From NCBI GenBank assembly GCA_013433145.1, contig CM024187.1, positions 4,046,826 to 4,110,825 on the forward strand: 64,000 bases of DNA, written 5' to 3'. The translations under genes and the position numbers were made by a program. The notes under the pieces were generated by a model. That model had not been told where the DNA came from, did not search any database, and saw nothing but the letters and a program-made list of their open reading frames with translations. Positions 63,746-64,000 of this stretch are shown here, piece by piece (position 1 is the stretch's first letter; every line of letters begins with the position of its first letter). The stretch is from Ascaris suum. Taxonomy: Eukaryota > Nematoda > Chromadorea > Rhabditida > Ascarididae.

Positions 63746-63840
63746 AGCTAATAACATAATAAAATAACAACATTAGGAACTATAGCGCAGTATAGCTAAT
63801 AACAAAAACAACATAGCATAGCGCAGCTAATAAAGAACTC
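63746..63840. repeat. Imperfect tandem repeat with GCTAATAA and TAGCGCAG
   Basis: GCTAATAAC starts a unit of about 50 bp that ends near TAGCGCAGTATA. A second unit of about 31 bp starts with GCTAATAAC and ends with TAGCGCA, and a third partial unit starts with GCTAATAAA. The units differ in length in their A/C-rich middle. Confidence 0.8.
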
Positions 63841-64000
63841 GAAACGCTCAACGCATCAAAGTAACCTGTAATCGTTTATGACGTTTACGAAATTTGTCAT
63901 CGATGCCGTTTCCCTTTTCTACTACTTTCAAAAAGATGAGATAAAACTCCATTTTAGAATATGGAAATTTAATGCGCAAGACAAACTCTTCTTTTAACAA

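Noticed and set aside
1..64000. CRISPR arrays, bacterial operons, phage modules, rRNA and nematode spliced-leader RNA
   Set aside because: No regularly spaced identical repeats with unique spacers, no dense tandem ORFs with ribosome-binding sites, and no recognisable rRNA or spliced-leader core sequence were seen.

Overview
The window looks like a gene-poor stretch of an invertebrate animal genome. It is AT-rich, CpG is not visibly depleted, and it carries many TA, CA, ATT and poly-A/poly-G tracts. Open frames are very short: the longest is 142 codons, about what chance allows in 64 kb of such DNA. I saw no bacterial operon structure, rRNA, convincing tRNA or recognisable host gene. A nematode is plausible from base composition and the CR1/RTE-type LINE content, but the sequence does not prove it. 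The window could be an intergenic desert or the inside of very long introns.

What can be recognised is a set of decayed non-LTR retrotransposons (LINEs). They are visible only when frames are followed across stops and frameshifts. Eight are described. On the plus strand: a CR1-like RT to C-terminus copy at about 3.98-5.40 kb, a CR1/L2-type endonuclease and linker at 29.95-30.91 kb, an RTE-like C-terminal part at 42.18-42.96 kb, an L2/CR1-like RT at 47.40-48.74 kb, and a linker+RT copy with a pentamer tail at 56.99-58.94 kb. On the minus strand: a probable endonuclease fragment at 15.38-15.80 kb, an RT core at 45.08-45.64 kb and a probable RT C-terminal fragment at 49.95-50.35 kb. All are broken and none could encode an active protein. 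Support is strongest where several motifs occur in family order and at family spacing.

The rest is simple-sequence DNA: (TA)n at 3.16-3.38 and 7.15-7.21 kb, G/C homopolymers at 4.70, 9.74, 33.90 and 37.71 kb, CA-rich at 14.36 kb, ATT-rich at 59.47-59.70 kb. There is also a 22-bp GC-rich minisatellite at 61.72 kb, several short tandem duplications, and a diverged roughly 0.3-kb-spaced duplication at 8.5-9.0 kb. Two or three short ORFs (24.64, 37.11 and 43.44 kb) are listed as weak coding candidates only. I did not find a new biological system here. The main result is that apparently empty DNA is a graveyard of at least three LINE types.
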